Shown here: positions 1 to 7,176 of the stretch, in pieces | How positions within the stretch are numbered: the first letter of the stretch is position 1 | How the letters are laid out: each line of letters opens with the position of its first letter | IMG/VR virus record: IMGVR_UViG_3300009695_000010 | Coordinates: 1 to 42,168 of that record | Source of the DNA: a virus | Reading direction: 5' to 3' (one strand) | Length of the DNA stretch: 42,168 nucleotides | Notes under the pieces: model-generated | What the model saw: only the letters and a program-made list of their open reading frames with translations | Told to the model about the DNA's origin: nothing | Database searches by the model: none | Made by a program: the position numbers and the translations under genes

Positions 1-465
1 AGTTTATATGAAATAGATTATACTGTATATGGTAATGAAATTTGTTCAGAATTAGAATGGGCATTGTATAATCTTTCTTTAGCAGTAAAGAAACTAGGAG
101 AAATTGAAAGAAGTTATAAGTTAGCAAAACAAGCATTAACTTTCAGTACAGAAGAAAATAGTAATAGAATATTAACATACTGGCTAATAGGAGAATGTTG
201 TAACTTAATGGGATCTGAATATAAAGAAGAAGGAATTAACGTATTTGAGAAATGTATATCTTTTTATAAAAGTGTTGGAGAGAAAAAATATGAAATACTA
301 TCACAGTTTAATAAAGCAAAACTATTAAAAGATATAAATAGCATGGAAGAATTAATTAAAGAATATGAAATGACACAATTTAAAAACGTGTTGCATACAT
401 TTGGAGATATGGAAAATGATGAAGTTCTTAAAGAATTGAAAATTGAATTAAATAATACTTTCTAA
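1..465 (+). CDS. TPR-repeat RRNPP-like regulator, 5' truncated
   Basis: The reading frame is open from base 1, so only the C-terminal 154 residues are in the window. The visible part is all helical with tetratricopeptide-like spacing (segments around 'YNLSLAVKKLGEIERSYKLA' and 'YWLIGECCNLMGSEYKEEG'), as in the peptide-binding C-terminal half of Rap/NprR/PlcR/AimR receptors. The N-terminal HTH expected of a DNA-binding member would lie outside the window and cannot be checked. The gene is followed at 70 bp by a small secreted-peptide gene (535-678), the usual receptor-pheromone order. The family call rests on the TPR pattern plus this context. Confidence 0.7.
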   Translation, partial: SLYEIDYTVYGNEICSELEWALYNLSLAVKKLGEIERSYKLAKQALTFSTEENSNRILTYWLIGECCNLMGSEYKEEGINVFEKCISFYKSVGEKKYEILSQFNKAKLLKDINSMEELIKEYEMTQFKNVLHTFGDMENDEVLKELKIELNNTF

Positions 466-474
466 GATTCAAAG

Positions 475-507
475 TGTGGGAGCGGATGTTTTTTAAACTC
501 TCCCACA
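475..507 (+). terminator. Hairpin between receptor and peptide genes
   Basis: A perfect 8-bp stem (TGTGGGAG at 475-482 with CTCCCACA at 500-507) surrounds a 17-nt loop that contains a run of T. No U-tract follows the stem, so it may be an attenuator or processing site, not a strong terminator. It separates the receptor gene from the peptide gene. Confidence 0.5.
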
Positions 508-534
508 AATAAAATAATAGGAGGTAATCTCAAG

Positions 535-678
535 ATGAAGATTACAAAACGTACAAAGAACATAGTAATGGCAATGTGTCTTATTGCTATACTAACAGCA
601 GGTGTAAGCACAACTAAAGGAACAGTTGTTACAGGGGGCACAGTAACAACACAGGGAATAGATCCACCAATAAACTAA
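535..678 (+). CDS. Secreted signalling-peptide precursor, 47 aa (arbitrium/Phr-like)
   Basis: The ATG at 535 follows an AGGAGG at 519-524. The 47-residue product begins MKITKRTKN, then has a hydrophobic core (IVMAMCLIAILTAGV, about residues 10-24), then a Thr/Gly-rich tail ending in GIDPPIN. This is the classic layout of an exported pro-peptide whose C-terminal 5-10 residues are cut off and re-imported. It lies directly downstream of a TPR receptor gene and directly upstream of a strong hairpin, as Phr, PapR and AimP precursors do. The exact mature peptide cannot be read from sequence; the C-terminal GIDPPIN region is my best guess. It is not similar in sequence to the SPbeta AimP peptides I know. 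Confidence 0.7.
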   Translation: MKITKRTKNIVMAMCLIAILTAGVSTTKGTVVTGGTVTTQGIDPPIN

Positions 679-690
679 CCAAGTGCAGTC

Positions 691-723
691 TTAGTCTTTC
701 CTGCAATATCAAAGAAAGACTAA
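691..723 (+). terminator. Terminator hairpin after peptide gene
   Basis: A perfect 10-bp stem (TTAGTCTTTC at 691-700 with GAAAGACTAA at 714-723) has a 13-nt loop and is followed by AATTTTAAAA. It would end the receptor-peptide transcript. In SPbeta, a terminator just after aimP is the point where AimR controls aimX, so this position may be regulatory; that is inference. Confidence 0.65.
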
Positions 724-745
724 AATTTTAAAAGGGGTGAAAAAA

Positions 746-1063
746 TTGAATAAAGAAGTGTTGGAGAAATTATGTAAAGAATATGGGTTTTCTTTTTCTA
801 TTATGGGTAAATATATTCAAATTGTAAGTAAGAGAGACACATATTATATATTGGATATGAATCATGAAGGAAGAAGAATTAAATTGTTTCACCAGAATAT
901 ATATGCAAGCGCTGGATTCCACAAACATGGAGAACATGAAAGTCTTAAAAATATATTTGCTAGTATTTTTAGCCATGATAATATCTACAATGTTGGTAGC
1001 AGAAACAATAAATTAACTAGAATGACAGAATTATTTAATCAACTTCACAACACTCCAGCATAA
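746..1063 (+). CDS. Hypothetical protein, 105 aa
   Basis: TTG at 746 is preferred over the in-frame GTG at 737, because the GTG is part of the ribosome binding site AAAGGGGTG (731-739), which is 6 nt from the TTG. The product is basic and soluble, with no membrane segment and no motif I recognise. It lies between the peptide cassette hairpin and the small membrane protein gene. If the upstream cassette works like arbitrium, this is the first gene whose expression would depend on read-through past the hairpin. Confidence 0.6.
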   Translation: MNKEVLEKLCKEYGFSFSIMGKYIQIVSKRDTYYILDMNHEGRRIKLFHQNIYASAGFHKHGEHESLKNIFASIFSHDNIYNVGSRNNKLTRMTELFNQLHNTPA

Positions 1064-1153
1064 ATAAATAATAATTGTAGCAAACAATCGAATAATAATG
1101 TATAATATAAGATAAAGAGGGCACAATATTAATATACAAGAGGTGAGAACATA

Positions 1154-1336
1154 ATGGAAGATCATTTTCTACTATTCCCAATACTGATTTTAGTAGGTAT
1201 ACTTTATGTAGCATGGTACATTATAAAATTGATATGGATTACGTTAGGATTAATATTTATACTAATAAGAAAAATATATCGAAAAATTATGAATAAAAAT
1301 GTAGAAGGAGTGAATAATAACAATGTTATTAGATGA
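1154..1336 (+). CDS. Small membrane protein, 60 aa
   Basis: ATG follows AGAGGTGAGAAC. Residues about 5-42 are almost continuously hydrophobic (LLFPILILVGILYVAWYI, then IWITLGLIFILI), consistent with two transmembrane helices or one long one, followed by a basic tail RKIYRKIMNKN. The end overlaps the start of the recombinase gene by 14 bp, so the two are probably translationally coupled. Function unknown. Confidence 0.6.
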   Translation: MEDHFLLFPILILVGILYVAWYIIKLIWITLGLIFILIRKIYRKIMNKNVEGVNNNNVIR

Positions 1337-2207
1337 GTATCTTGAATATCTAAAATCTACAGAAGGTAAGAGCTCTGGAACAATTACACAATATCACAAC
1401 AGCATGAAGCTATTTATGAATTATATGAAAGAAGATAAATACAGCATCACCAGAGAATCAATCAAAAAAATTAAAATATCTGATATTTATGGATTTTTAG
1501 CTACAATATCAGAATCTAATTCAGGAAGCTCCAGAAGAAATAAGATATCAGCATTAAAATCATTCTTTGAGTATTGTAAAGAGATTGAATTAGTAAAGCA
1601 TAATATAATTGTAGACATAAAGAAGCAACCAAAAACTCCAAGACGAATTCCTAAATATTTCAACCTAGATGAATGTAAATTATTAATAAGTTCAGTAGGC
1701 AAAAGAAATCTAATTAGAGATAAAATGATAATAATATTATTTCTATCTACTGGATTAAGATTAACAGAATTAATTAACCTAGATATAAATTGTGTGATTG
1801 ACAACAACTTAACAATAATCGGCAAAGGAAATAAAGAGAGGCCAGTGTATTTGAATCAAAAAATAATAACATTGTTAAAAGAATATCTATTAGAAAGAGG
1901 AGAATCAGATTCAAACGCATTATTCCTTAGTGAGCGAAATAACAGAATTTCTAAGAGTGCAGTACAGAATTTATTAAGAAATGCAATAGACAGAGCTGGA
2001 TTGAAATTAGAAGGTGAAACTGACGTCCTAGTGCATGTTTTAAGACACTCGTTTGCTACAAATGAATATCAGAATGGAACAGATATTAGACTCCTCCAGG
2101 AAGTGCTAGGACATGAAGATATAGGAACGACTCAAATTTATACACACGTTAATAAGAAGCAAATGGAAAATCAAGCAGAAAATTCTATAATGAGTAGTAT
2201 AATATAA
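1323..2207 (+). CDS. Tyrosine recombinase (XerC/XerD-like integrase)
   Basis: The 294-residue protein has an N-terminal SAM-like core-binding domain (about 1-90) and a C-terminal catalytic domain. The catalytic set is visible: Arg146 in STGLRLTEL, Lys168 in GKGNKERPVY, His238 and Arg241 in VHVLRHSFAT, His264 in VLGHED, and the nucleophile Tyr273 in TQIYTHV. Length and motifs fit XerC/XerD proteins and integrases of that type. Roles could be integration/excision or dimer resolution of a plasmid-like prophage; a palindromic candidate site follows at 2240-2260. The start at 1323 overlaps the upstream membrane-protein gene and has GAAGGAG upstream. Confidence 0.93.
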   Translation: MLLDEYLEYLKSTEGKSSGTITQYHNSMKLFMNYMKEDKYSITRESIKKIKISDIYGFLATISESNSGSSRRNKISALKSFFEYCKEIELVKHNIIVDIKKQPKTPRRIPKYFNLDECKLLISSVGKRNLIRDKMIIILFLSTGLRLTELINLDINCVIDNNLTIIGKGNKERPVYLNQKIITLLKEYLLERGESDSNALFLSERNNRISKSAVQNLLRNAIDRAGLKLEGETDVLVHVLRHSFATNEYQNGTDIRLLQEVLGHEDIGTTQIYTHVNKKQMENQAENSIMSSII

Positions 2208-2239
2208 TGTAAAAAATTGGTATAATCAAGTCGAACGAA

Positions 2240-2260
2240 TTTATGTTAATATTACGTAAA
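2240..2260. other. Imperfect palindrome, candidate recombinase core site
   Basis: The 21-bp sequence has outer arms TTTA-GT and AC-TAAA in inverted symmetry around position 2250, and contains TTATGTTAATA, which resembles the XerD-binding half of E. coli dif as I recall it (TTATGTTAAAT). It lies 32 bp after the Xer-like gene. A recombination site (att or dif/res-like) is plausible but unproven. Confidence 0.3.
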
Positions 2261-2265
2261 ATAGA

Positions 2266-2294
2266 TTGACAAAGTAACAATTAAATAATAAAAT
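2266..2294 (+). promoter_or_regulatory. Promoter upstream of coiled-coil gene
   Basis: TTGACA at 2266-2271, a 17-bp spacer and TAAAAT at 2289-2294. A near copy of the 16-bp repeat begins at 2278, offset from its position in the other repeat-containing promoters. It would drive 2318-3897. Confidence 0.5.
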
Positions 2295-2317
2295 AATAAA
2301 GAGGATGTGTTAATAAA

Positions 2318-2953
2318 ATGAATGAGAAAATAGAATTATTAAAAGAATTAATTGAGAAATCTGAATTAACCGTACAACAAAAGATAAACAAAATCATCCA
2401 GACACTAATAAGAACAGAAGATCCAATTAAAGCTAGAATATTGAGTAATGAGATATTAGATGGTAAATTTGATAAGTTAGAAAATCAAAGTATTTTAAAT
2501 TTGGTAACAGCATTTAATGATAACGAATCAATAGTAGTAAGCAATCAAACAGAATACAATGATGTTAAAGAAGATACCCTATTTAATAAAAATGATTCAA
2601 ACGAAAACAAAGCAATCAAGACATTAGAGTATCAATTGAAAGTAATGCAATCTCAGATGGAATCCTTAGAATACAATAATAATAAAAAGATGAAAGAACT
2701 AGAAGAATTAAACAATAAACGAATAGACGAACTAACTAAATCAAATAATGAATTGTCTGGATTAAATAGTAGATTAGTTGCAAGATTAAGTTTAACTAAA
2801 AATTCTAAACTGATTGAAGTATCAGATGAAAGTATTAACGAATTATATATTAGAAACTTAGAAACAGCAGTAACTGAATATGAAGAAGCGTTTATCGTAA
2901 AAGGAATAGTTCCAAAGACTTATTACAAATTAAATAATAGAGAGGGAGAATAA
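2318..2953 (+). CDS. Coiled-coil protein, 211 aa
   Basis: A highly charged Glu/Lys/Asn-rich protein. Residues about 95-155 form a predicted coiled coil (heptad pattern around YNNNKKMKELEELNNKRIDE). The N-terminal 60 residues look like a helical bundle. No catalytic motif is visible. It ends 5 bp before the inactive recombinase-like gene at 2959, so the two probably act together, perhaps in partition, replication control or as a recombination accessory pair. Function not recognised. Confidence 0.6.
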   Translation: MNEKIELLKELIEKSELTVQQKINKIIQTLIRTEDPIKARILSNEILDGKFDKLENQSILNLVTAFNDNESIVVSNQTEYNDVKEDTLFNKNDSNENKAIKTLEYQLKVMQSQMESLEYNNNKKMKELEELNNKRIDELTKSNNELSGLNSRLVARLSLTKNSKLIEVSDESINELYIRNLETAVTEYEEAFIVKGIVPKTYYKLNNREGE

Positions 2954-2958
2954 AAATT

Positions 2959-3897
2959 ATGAGAACTCAAAAATATTCTAAATTATATATTACTATTTAT
3001 GACGAATTAAATAATAAGGGAAATGTTATTAAAAACATTCTAAAAACTGAAAAGGAATTAGATATTGAATTATTAGATTGGAAAGATGAACAGTTAGTTA
3101 TTTTCTTAAAGAAATTTGAATCAATATCTCCAGTAAGTTTAAGAAAAAATTTAACGATATTAAGAGAGTTTGCTAATTATATTTGTAAAGAAGAAAATCT
3201 TGAATGTCCTATATTTACATTAGAAGAATCTGTTTTTATGAGTTTGATTGATACAGATAAATTGTTATCCGTAACATTATCTTATGAACAGTTTCAGAAC
3301 ATCAGAGGACAGCTAGGAATGGCAGGTATAGGAGAAACAGTAAACTACAGAGATAAGCTTATTTTTGAACTCGCATGGTTTGGCGTTACTGAAGATGAAA
3401 TGAGAATGTTAAAAGAGTCTGATATAGAATATGTTGATAATAAAGGAATGGAAGTTGCTATATTAAATCTAAATACTGGTAAAACTGTAAGAATTGATGA
3501 TCCAGAAGTTATTGATGATATTAAAAAATGTATAGTAACAGATTCAATTACTAGAGTCGCTAAAGATGGCAGATTTAAAACTACTGGATACAGAGATTCA
3601 GAGTACCTACTAAGAGCTGGAAAATCAGGTGGAACATCTCCTAATTCATTCTTTGGTAAACCTGCTACAGCACTAAAAGGAGCTTTTGTTAAACAAGAAA
3701 TAACTTGTGATGGAATTAATGTCTTTGATTTGAGCTTAGACGATATTAGGAGGAGCAGACTGGTGCTGTTACTAAATAAAAAGAATGAAGAGTATTTTAA
3801 CTTTGAAACTGTTGCAGCAATATATAATCTTAAGACAATTTCTGCGATTAGATGGTACCGAGAAATAGCTGCAATGAAATATCCAGAGGTAAAATAA
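2959..3897 (+). CDS. Tyrosine recombinase-fold protein lacking catalytic residues
   Basis: The 312-residue protein has the two-domain outline of a phage integrase: a SAM-like N-terminal domain (LRKNLTILREFANYICKEE, about 60-80) and a C-terminal domain starting near YRDKLIFELAWFGVTEDEM. That segment aligns with the usual 'LLLATGLRxSEL' box, but the catalytic Arg position is Thr (GVT). The H-x-x-R box is represented by LDDIRRSRLVLL, without the His. No Tyr nucleophile in the usual GHxxxxxTxxYxH context is visible. It is therefore probably a DNA-binding or structural paralogue, not an active recombinase. It is co-transcribed with the coiled-coil gene. Confidence 0.6.
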   Translation: MRTQKYSKLYITIYDELNNKGNVIKNILKTEKELDIELLDWKDEQLVIFLKKFESISPVSLRKNLTILREFANYICKEENLECPIFTLEESVFMSLIDTDKLLSVTLSYEQFQNIRGQLGMAGIGETVNYRDKLIFELAWFGVTEDEMRMLKESDIEYVDNKGMEVAILNLNTGKTVRIDDPEVIDDIKKCIVTDSITRVAKDGRFKTTGYRDSEYLLRAGKSGGTSPNSFFGKPATALKGAFVKQEITCDGINVFDLSLDDIRRSRLVLLLNKKNEEYFNFETVAAIYNLKTISAIRWYREIAAMKYPEVK

Positions 3898-3906
3898 TGA
3901 AGCCTG

Positions 3907-3941
3907 GAACAACACTAATATTATTAAGTTTAGTGTTGTTC
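3907..3941 (+). terminator. Hairpin after inactive recombinase gene
   Basis: A 12-bp stem (GAACAACACTAA at 3907-3918 with TTAGTGTTGTTC at 3930-3941) and an 11-nt loop. The following bases are TTAGTCAGC, not a T-run, so termination strength is uncertain. It lies 10 bp after the stop codon. Confidence 0.6.
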
Positions 3942-3985
3942 TTAGTCAGCATCAACAATCAAATAATAATAAGGGATGGGGATAA

Positions 3986-4378
3986 ATGATGAAAGAATTT
4001 AATAATAAAGATTTTGTTAAAACTGAAAAATACGTAGCTATAACAGGAGACAATTTTGACTCAGATAGACAATTTGAAATAGAAGTTGATGGAGTACAAA
4101 TAACGTTATGTATGGATGAACAGAATAGGCTCATTCAGATACTCTCAGCCGATGGAGAAGTTATTAGTAGTAAGAATACCAATGTAGCTAAAAAGTGCCT
4201 ACAGAGAGTCGTTACAACGTCTAGAGAGGCTACATATACCGACAAGCAAGAAAGGTTCTGGTCGTTCTACCTAGATGATATAAGACCTAATTCAAAATGT
4301 CCTAAAGTAGATAATTCCACTATGTATGCGATTCAAGCTTTGGATTGGGAGACAATAAAGTTAGAATTAACCAAATGA
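3986..4378 (+). CDS. Hypothetical protein, about 130 aa
   Basis: Two adjacent ATG codons (3986, 3989) follow AAGGGATGGGG and either could be used. The product has a beta-rich N-terminal half (FEIEVDGVQITLCMDEQNRL) and a helical C-terminal part containing ERFWSFYLDDIRP. No family recognised. A near copy of the 16-bp repeat (3956-3971) sits just upstream of the RBS. It is the last gene before the promoter cluster at 4393-4545. Confidence 0.55.
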   Translation: MMKEFNNKDFVKTEKYVAITGDNFDSDRQFEIEVDGVQITLCMDEQNRLIQILSADGEVISSKNTNVAKKCLQRVVTTSREATYTDKQERFWSFYLDDIRPNSKCPKVDNSTMYAIQALDWETIKLELTK

Positions 4379-4392
4379 ATTATATCGGAATA

Positions 4393-4421
4393 TTGACAAT
4401 TAAATAATAAATTTGTAGAAT
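4393..4421 (+). promoter_or_regulatory. Repeat-spacer promoter (TTGACA-17-TAGAAT)
   Basis: -35 TTGACA at 4393-4398, 17-bp spacer ATTAAATAATAAATTTG, -10 TAGAAT at 4416-4421. The spacer is a copy of the dispersed repeat with one inserted A. It heads the run of small genes from 4581. Confidence 0.7.
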
Positions 4422-4487
4422 AAATAGTCAAGTAGGAAATTATTGTAAACATTATTATTATATTGTACCGATTGACTATAACAAATT
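4410..4487. promoter_or_regulatory. Interrupted inverted repeat in promoter cluster
   Basis: AATTTGT (4410-4416) and ATAGTCA (4424-4430) are complementary in inverted order to TGACTAT (4473-4479) and ACAAATT (4481-4487). It spans from the -10 of the first promoter to the -35 of the second, so it could be a paired operator or a leader-RNA stem. Confidence 0.35.
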
Positions 4488-4500
4488 TAGAATATATATT
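4472..4500 (+). promoter_or_regulatory. Second promoter (TTGACT-17-TATATT)
   Basis: -35 TTGACT at 4472-4477 and -10 TATATT at 4495-4500 with a 17-bp spacer. An extended -10 element, TGTTATAAT, follows at 4502-4510. Both would drive the small genes from 4581. Confidence 0.45.
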
Positions 4501-4536
4501 ATGTTATAATAAAATATAAAGTTTATCAGACGTGCA

Positions 4537-4545
4537 TGGTATAAT
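4537..4545 (+). promoter_or_regulatory. Extended -10 promoter TGGTATAAT
   Basis: A perfect TGn-TATAAT element lies 35 bp before the ATG at 4581, giving a short leader. No clear -35 box is seen, which is acceptable for extended -10 promoters. Confidence 0.45.
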
Positions 4546-4580
4546 AAAGAAAATAATTTATATGAAAGAAGGAATTAATA

Positions 4581-4760
4581 ATGGATCACACAATATTAGC
4601 AACATATTTTAATGGAGATAATTATAGTTTTGATTGGTTAGAAAATGATGAAGATACAGCAGAATGGTTAGATGAAAGTAAAGACAAGTATACTCAGATA
4701 GAAATTATTAAAGTTAATGTTATGGAAGTAATATATCAGTCTAAAGATATGGAGGAATAA
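4581..4760 (+). CDS. Hypothetical acidic protein, 59 aa
   Basis: ATG at 4581 follows GAAAGAAGGAATT. The product begins MDHTILATYFNGDNYSF and is rich in Asp and Glu (DWLENDEDTAEWLDESKD); no motif is recognised. Its last codons (ATGGAGGAATAA) supply the ribosome binding site of the next gene 1 bp downstream, implying tight coupling. It is the first gene after the promoter cluster. Confidence 0.6.
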   Translation: MDHTILATYFNGDNYSFDWLENDEDTAEWLDESKDKYTQIEIIKVNVMEVIYQSKDMEE

Positions 4761-4761
4761 T

Positions 4762-4953
4762 ATGAAAAGTATAATTAATTATGTTTCTAATTTTATTAAA
4801 ATGATAAAAGATTTACCAGATGAAATGTTATATGTGCAACTAAATAATGCGGGGTTAGTGACTCCGACTGTAAAAATGAGTAATAAGGAGCCATTTCTTA
4901 CTAAAGAAGAAATTATAAAAGTTAAAAGTATAAAAAATATAACCATATTATAA
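4762..4953 (+). CDS. Hypothetical protein, 63 aa
   Basis: A small protein whose first 20 residues are helical (MKSIINYVSNFIKMIKDLPD). No recognised family. The RBS GGAGG lies inside the end of the preceding gene, so the two are translated together. Confidence 0.55.
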   Translation: MKSIINYVSNFIKMIKDLPDEMLYVQLNNAGLVTPTVKMSNKEPFLTKEEIIKVKSIKNITIL

Positions 4954-4994
4954 AAGTAGTTTTCAAGTTAAATTATAAGGAGGTAAATAATATA

Positions 4995-5327
4995 ATGGAA
5001 GAATCGGGAACATCTTTAAATTGGAAGAAAATAAGAGCTGAAGAATTATCGAGGAAAGGTTATTCCCCGGAAGATATGGGATTATTAGAATTACTTAAAG
5101 AAGATTGTTTAAATGTAGATATATTAAAAATGTACCTTGAAAGATATATCCATAATAAAGTTATGTATGAGAATGATAGTAAAAAGTTAAGAGATAAAAT
5201 ACACATCAAATGCAAAATTATGAATGAATGGATTACAGAATGGAGCGATTTTGATTCTGTATCATGGTATCAGGAAGGACTAGATGAATTAAGTAAAATG
5301 ATTGGATCATTACAGAGATTAACTTAA
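4995..5327 (+). CDS. Hypothetical helical protein, 110 aa
   Basis: A strong AAGGAGG precedes the ATG. The product is acidic and mostly helical, with a Trp-rich C-terminal stretch (MNEWITEWSDFDSVSWYQEG). No catalytic or metal-binding pattern is seen. It is part of the small-gene run; function unknown. Confidence 0.6.
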   Translation: MEESGTSLNWKKIRAEELSRKGYSPEDMGLLELLKEDCLNVDILKMYLERYIHNKVMYENDSKKLRDKIHIKCKIMNEWITEWSDFDSVSWYQEGLDELSKMIGSLQRLT

Positions 5328-5343
5328 AAATGAGGAGGACTAA

Positions 5344-5565
5344 ATGATAATTAAATGTGGTAGAGAAGAGTTTGATTTAAATGAAAAAGATGTAATTTTA
5401 GATAATGGATGTTGCTTTCAGATATTAACCAGAGAGACAGGAAAAGGATGGAATAAGTATGCTCCTATAATAGCTAAACGCCTCGCAAATAAACTGATTA
5501 AGAATGGTGATTTATGTTTAAAAGAAGCTAAGGCAAATAGAAATCTATATTATAGAATAAGTTAA
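5344..5565 (+). CDS. Hypothetical protein, 73 aa
   Basis: ATG follows GAGGAC. The N-terminal half looks like a small beta sheet (IIKCGREEFDLNEKDVILDN) and the C-terminal half is basic and helical (IIAKRLANKLIKNG). Similar small early proteins are common in clostridial phages, but I cannot assign a function. Confidence 0.55.
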   Translation: MIIKCGREEFDLNEKDVILDNGCCFQILTRETGKGWNKYAPIIAKRLANKLIKNGDLCLKEAKANRNLYYRIS

Positions 5566-5584
5566 AAGAGAGAGGAGGATATTA

Positions 5585-5788
5585 ATGAATAAAAGTGAAG
5601 CATATATTTCGATGGAACAAGGTAAAAAGATTACACATATATATTTTGATAGTGACGAGTTTCTATATATAAAAGATGGAATTATGTATACAGAAGATAA
5701 TTACAGATTTGATAATAGAGATGATGGTTATGATGGTTGGAAAGATAGAAATAGCGAATCATTTCAAAGAGATTGGAATATCTATTAA
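5585..5788 (+). CDS. Small phage protein, possible Tad2/DUF2829-like
   Basis: The 67-residue product begins MNKSEAYISMEQGKKITH and ends FQRDWNIY. That outline (short helix with 'EA...M..GKK', beta strands with a DEFLYIKDG segment, C-terminal 'DWxI') resembles small phage proteins of the DUF2829 group, which includes the Thoeris anti-defence protein Tad2 that sequesters cyclic ADP-ribose signals. It is shorter than the typical 80-90 residues and the similarity is by eye, so the functional suggestion is weak. It lies in a run of small genes behind strong promoters, where anti-defence genes are often found. Confidence 0.4.
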   Translation: MNKSEAYISMEQGKKITHIYFDSDEFLYIKDGIMYTEDNYRFDNRDDGYDGWKDRNSESFQRDWNIY

Positions 5789-5821
5789 AAGAGAATTTTT
5801 ATAAGAAAGGAGAAAAAACAA

Positions 5822-6379
5822 ATGTTTTTAAACTTATTTAATAGTTCAAAAAGAGATCAAAATATTCAAAATGAAAGAAGTAAAATATATAATGAAATAT
5901 CTATTATAAATAAACAACTTCATGATATATATAATCCTTCCCCAAAAATAAAACCTTGGAGATATAGATTAAATGCAGTACCTACTGATTATGAAGAATT
6001 TACTATAAGATATCTTGAGAATTTAAAAATGAATGAAGTTTTGCACAATAAACCAGAGTATAAAGAATATGGATTGATGAATGATAGTAAAATGAATTTT
6101 GAAGAATTAGATAATAAATTACAATTAGACACTGATAATAAATATAAGTTATTTGAAATTATAAATGAGCATCAATTAGACGATTTTGAAACTCAAATGT
6201 GGGCTGAATCTGCAATTAAAGATATTCATGTTATAAAGATAAGTGAGCAAGAAAAAGATGAATGTAGGCATAAGTATGGATTAGCTAAAATAGATGATAA
6301 GCAACTAGAAACCATCAAACAATTAAATTCAGAGAAAGAAAATTTAGAAAAACAATTAAACTTGTTACGTAAATTATAA
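5822..6379 (+). CDS. Hypothetical coiled-coil protein, 185 aa
   Basis: Both ends are helical: residues about 12-40 (RDQNIQNERSKIYNEISIIN) and 155-185 (a heptad-rich stretch ending KENLEKQLNLLRKL). The middle contains a Tyr/Trp-rich segment (KPWRYRLNAVPTDYEEF). No enzyme motif seen. Strong RBS AAAGGAG. Confidence 0.55.
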   Translation: MFLNLFNSSKRDQNIQNERSKIYNEISIINKQLHDIYNPSPKIKPWRYRLNAVPTDYEEFTIRYLENLKMNEVLHNKPEYKEYGLMNDSKMNFEELDNKLQLDTDNKYKLFEIINEHQLDDFETQMWAESAIKDIHVIKISEQEKDECRHKYGLAKIDDKQLETIKQLNSEKENLEKQLNLLRKL

Positions 6380-6417
6380 TTATAAAACAGGTATTTTATA
6401 TTAAGGAGGATGAGAAA

Positions 6418-6615
6418 ATGAAATATAAAGTATTAATAGAAATTCAAGGAGAAAAAGATTGCTATAATTGTCCCATAAATGAATCAGTCGGTGGATATGG
6501 AAATACAAAATGTAATTTGCAAGGTGATATGATATTTGATTATGATAGTAAAAATTATGGTAAATCAGATAAGGCTAAACAATTAGAAAAATGTCCATTA
6601 AAAGAAATAGAATAA
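6418..6615 (+). CDS. Small Cys-containing protein, 65 aa
   Basis: Four Cys residues in the pattern C-x2-C (CYNCP), a single Cys (TKCNLQG) and a C-terminal CPL suggest a small metal site. RBS AAGGAGG. Function unknown. Confidence 0.5.
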   Translation: MKYKVLIEIQGEKDCYNCPINESVGGYGNTKCNLQGDMIFDYDSKNYGKSDKAKQLEKCPLKEIE

Positions 6616-6677
6616 TTTAAAATGTTAATTTTATGGTATGAATAATAAAACTAAAATAAAAATTAGGAGGGGTTTAA

Positions 6678-6923
6678 ATGTCAATTTATGAAATGGTTAA
6701 AAAGTTAATAGGAAGTATAGAACCGTATGGAGATTCAGGTATTGATGAAAAACGTTCAACTAATCTTGAGGAACACATAGACCTTGTTTTTGGTTTAGTT
6801 ACTGACTTAATTAAAACGGCAGATTTTAAAAATAGAGGTGAAGCTAGTATACAGAAATTAGGAATAGCAGCTAACGATGCCCTATTGGAAATAAAAAATT
6901 CGATTGATAATAATATTGGATAA
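6678..6923 (+). CDS. Hypothetical helical protein, 81 aa
   Basis: Preceded by TAGGAGGGG. The product contains EEHIDLVFGLVTDLIKTADF and looks like a small helical bundle, similar in outline to many phage early proteins. Function not recognised. Confidence 0.5.
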   Translation: MSIYEMVKKLIGSIEPYGDSGIDEKRSTNLEEHIDLVFGLVTDLIKTADFKNRGEASIQKLGIAANDALLEIKNSIDNNIG

Positions 6924-6959
6924 AACTATTATTTTAATATAGGAAGGAGTTGTTAATGA

Positions 6960-7163
6960 ATGGAGTATCAATGTCCTCTGTGTAAGGAAATGTTAATTAA
7001 AACAAATGATGACTATAAATGTACTAATGAAGATTGCAATATGAAAAGAGCTGGAAAAATAAAGATAAGAGAAGATTATCAAGATATTTTTATTGAAGAT
7101 AAATTGACTAATAGAATTACGAAAGAAAACAAATTATGTACCATATTTAAAATAACAAATTAA
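6960..7163 (+). CDS. Zinc-ribbon protein, 67 aa
   Basis: Begins MEYQCPLCKEML and has C-x2-C followed by CTNEDC (C-x4-C) about 14 residues later, a typical small zinc ribbon. The ATG at 6960 is used because the nearby ATG at 6956 opens only a 9-codon frame. The rest is charged with no further motif. Confidence 0.6.
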   Translation: MEYQCPLCKEMLIKTNDDYKCTNEDCNMKRAGKIKIREDYQDIFIEDKLTNRITKENKLCTIFKITN

Positions 7164-7176
7164 TTTTAAATAACAT

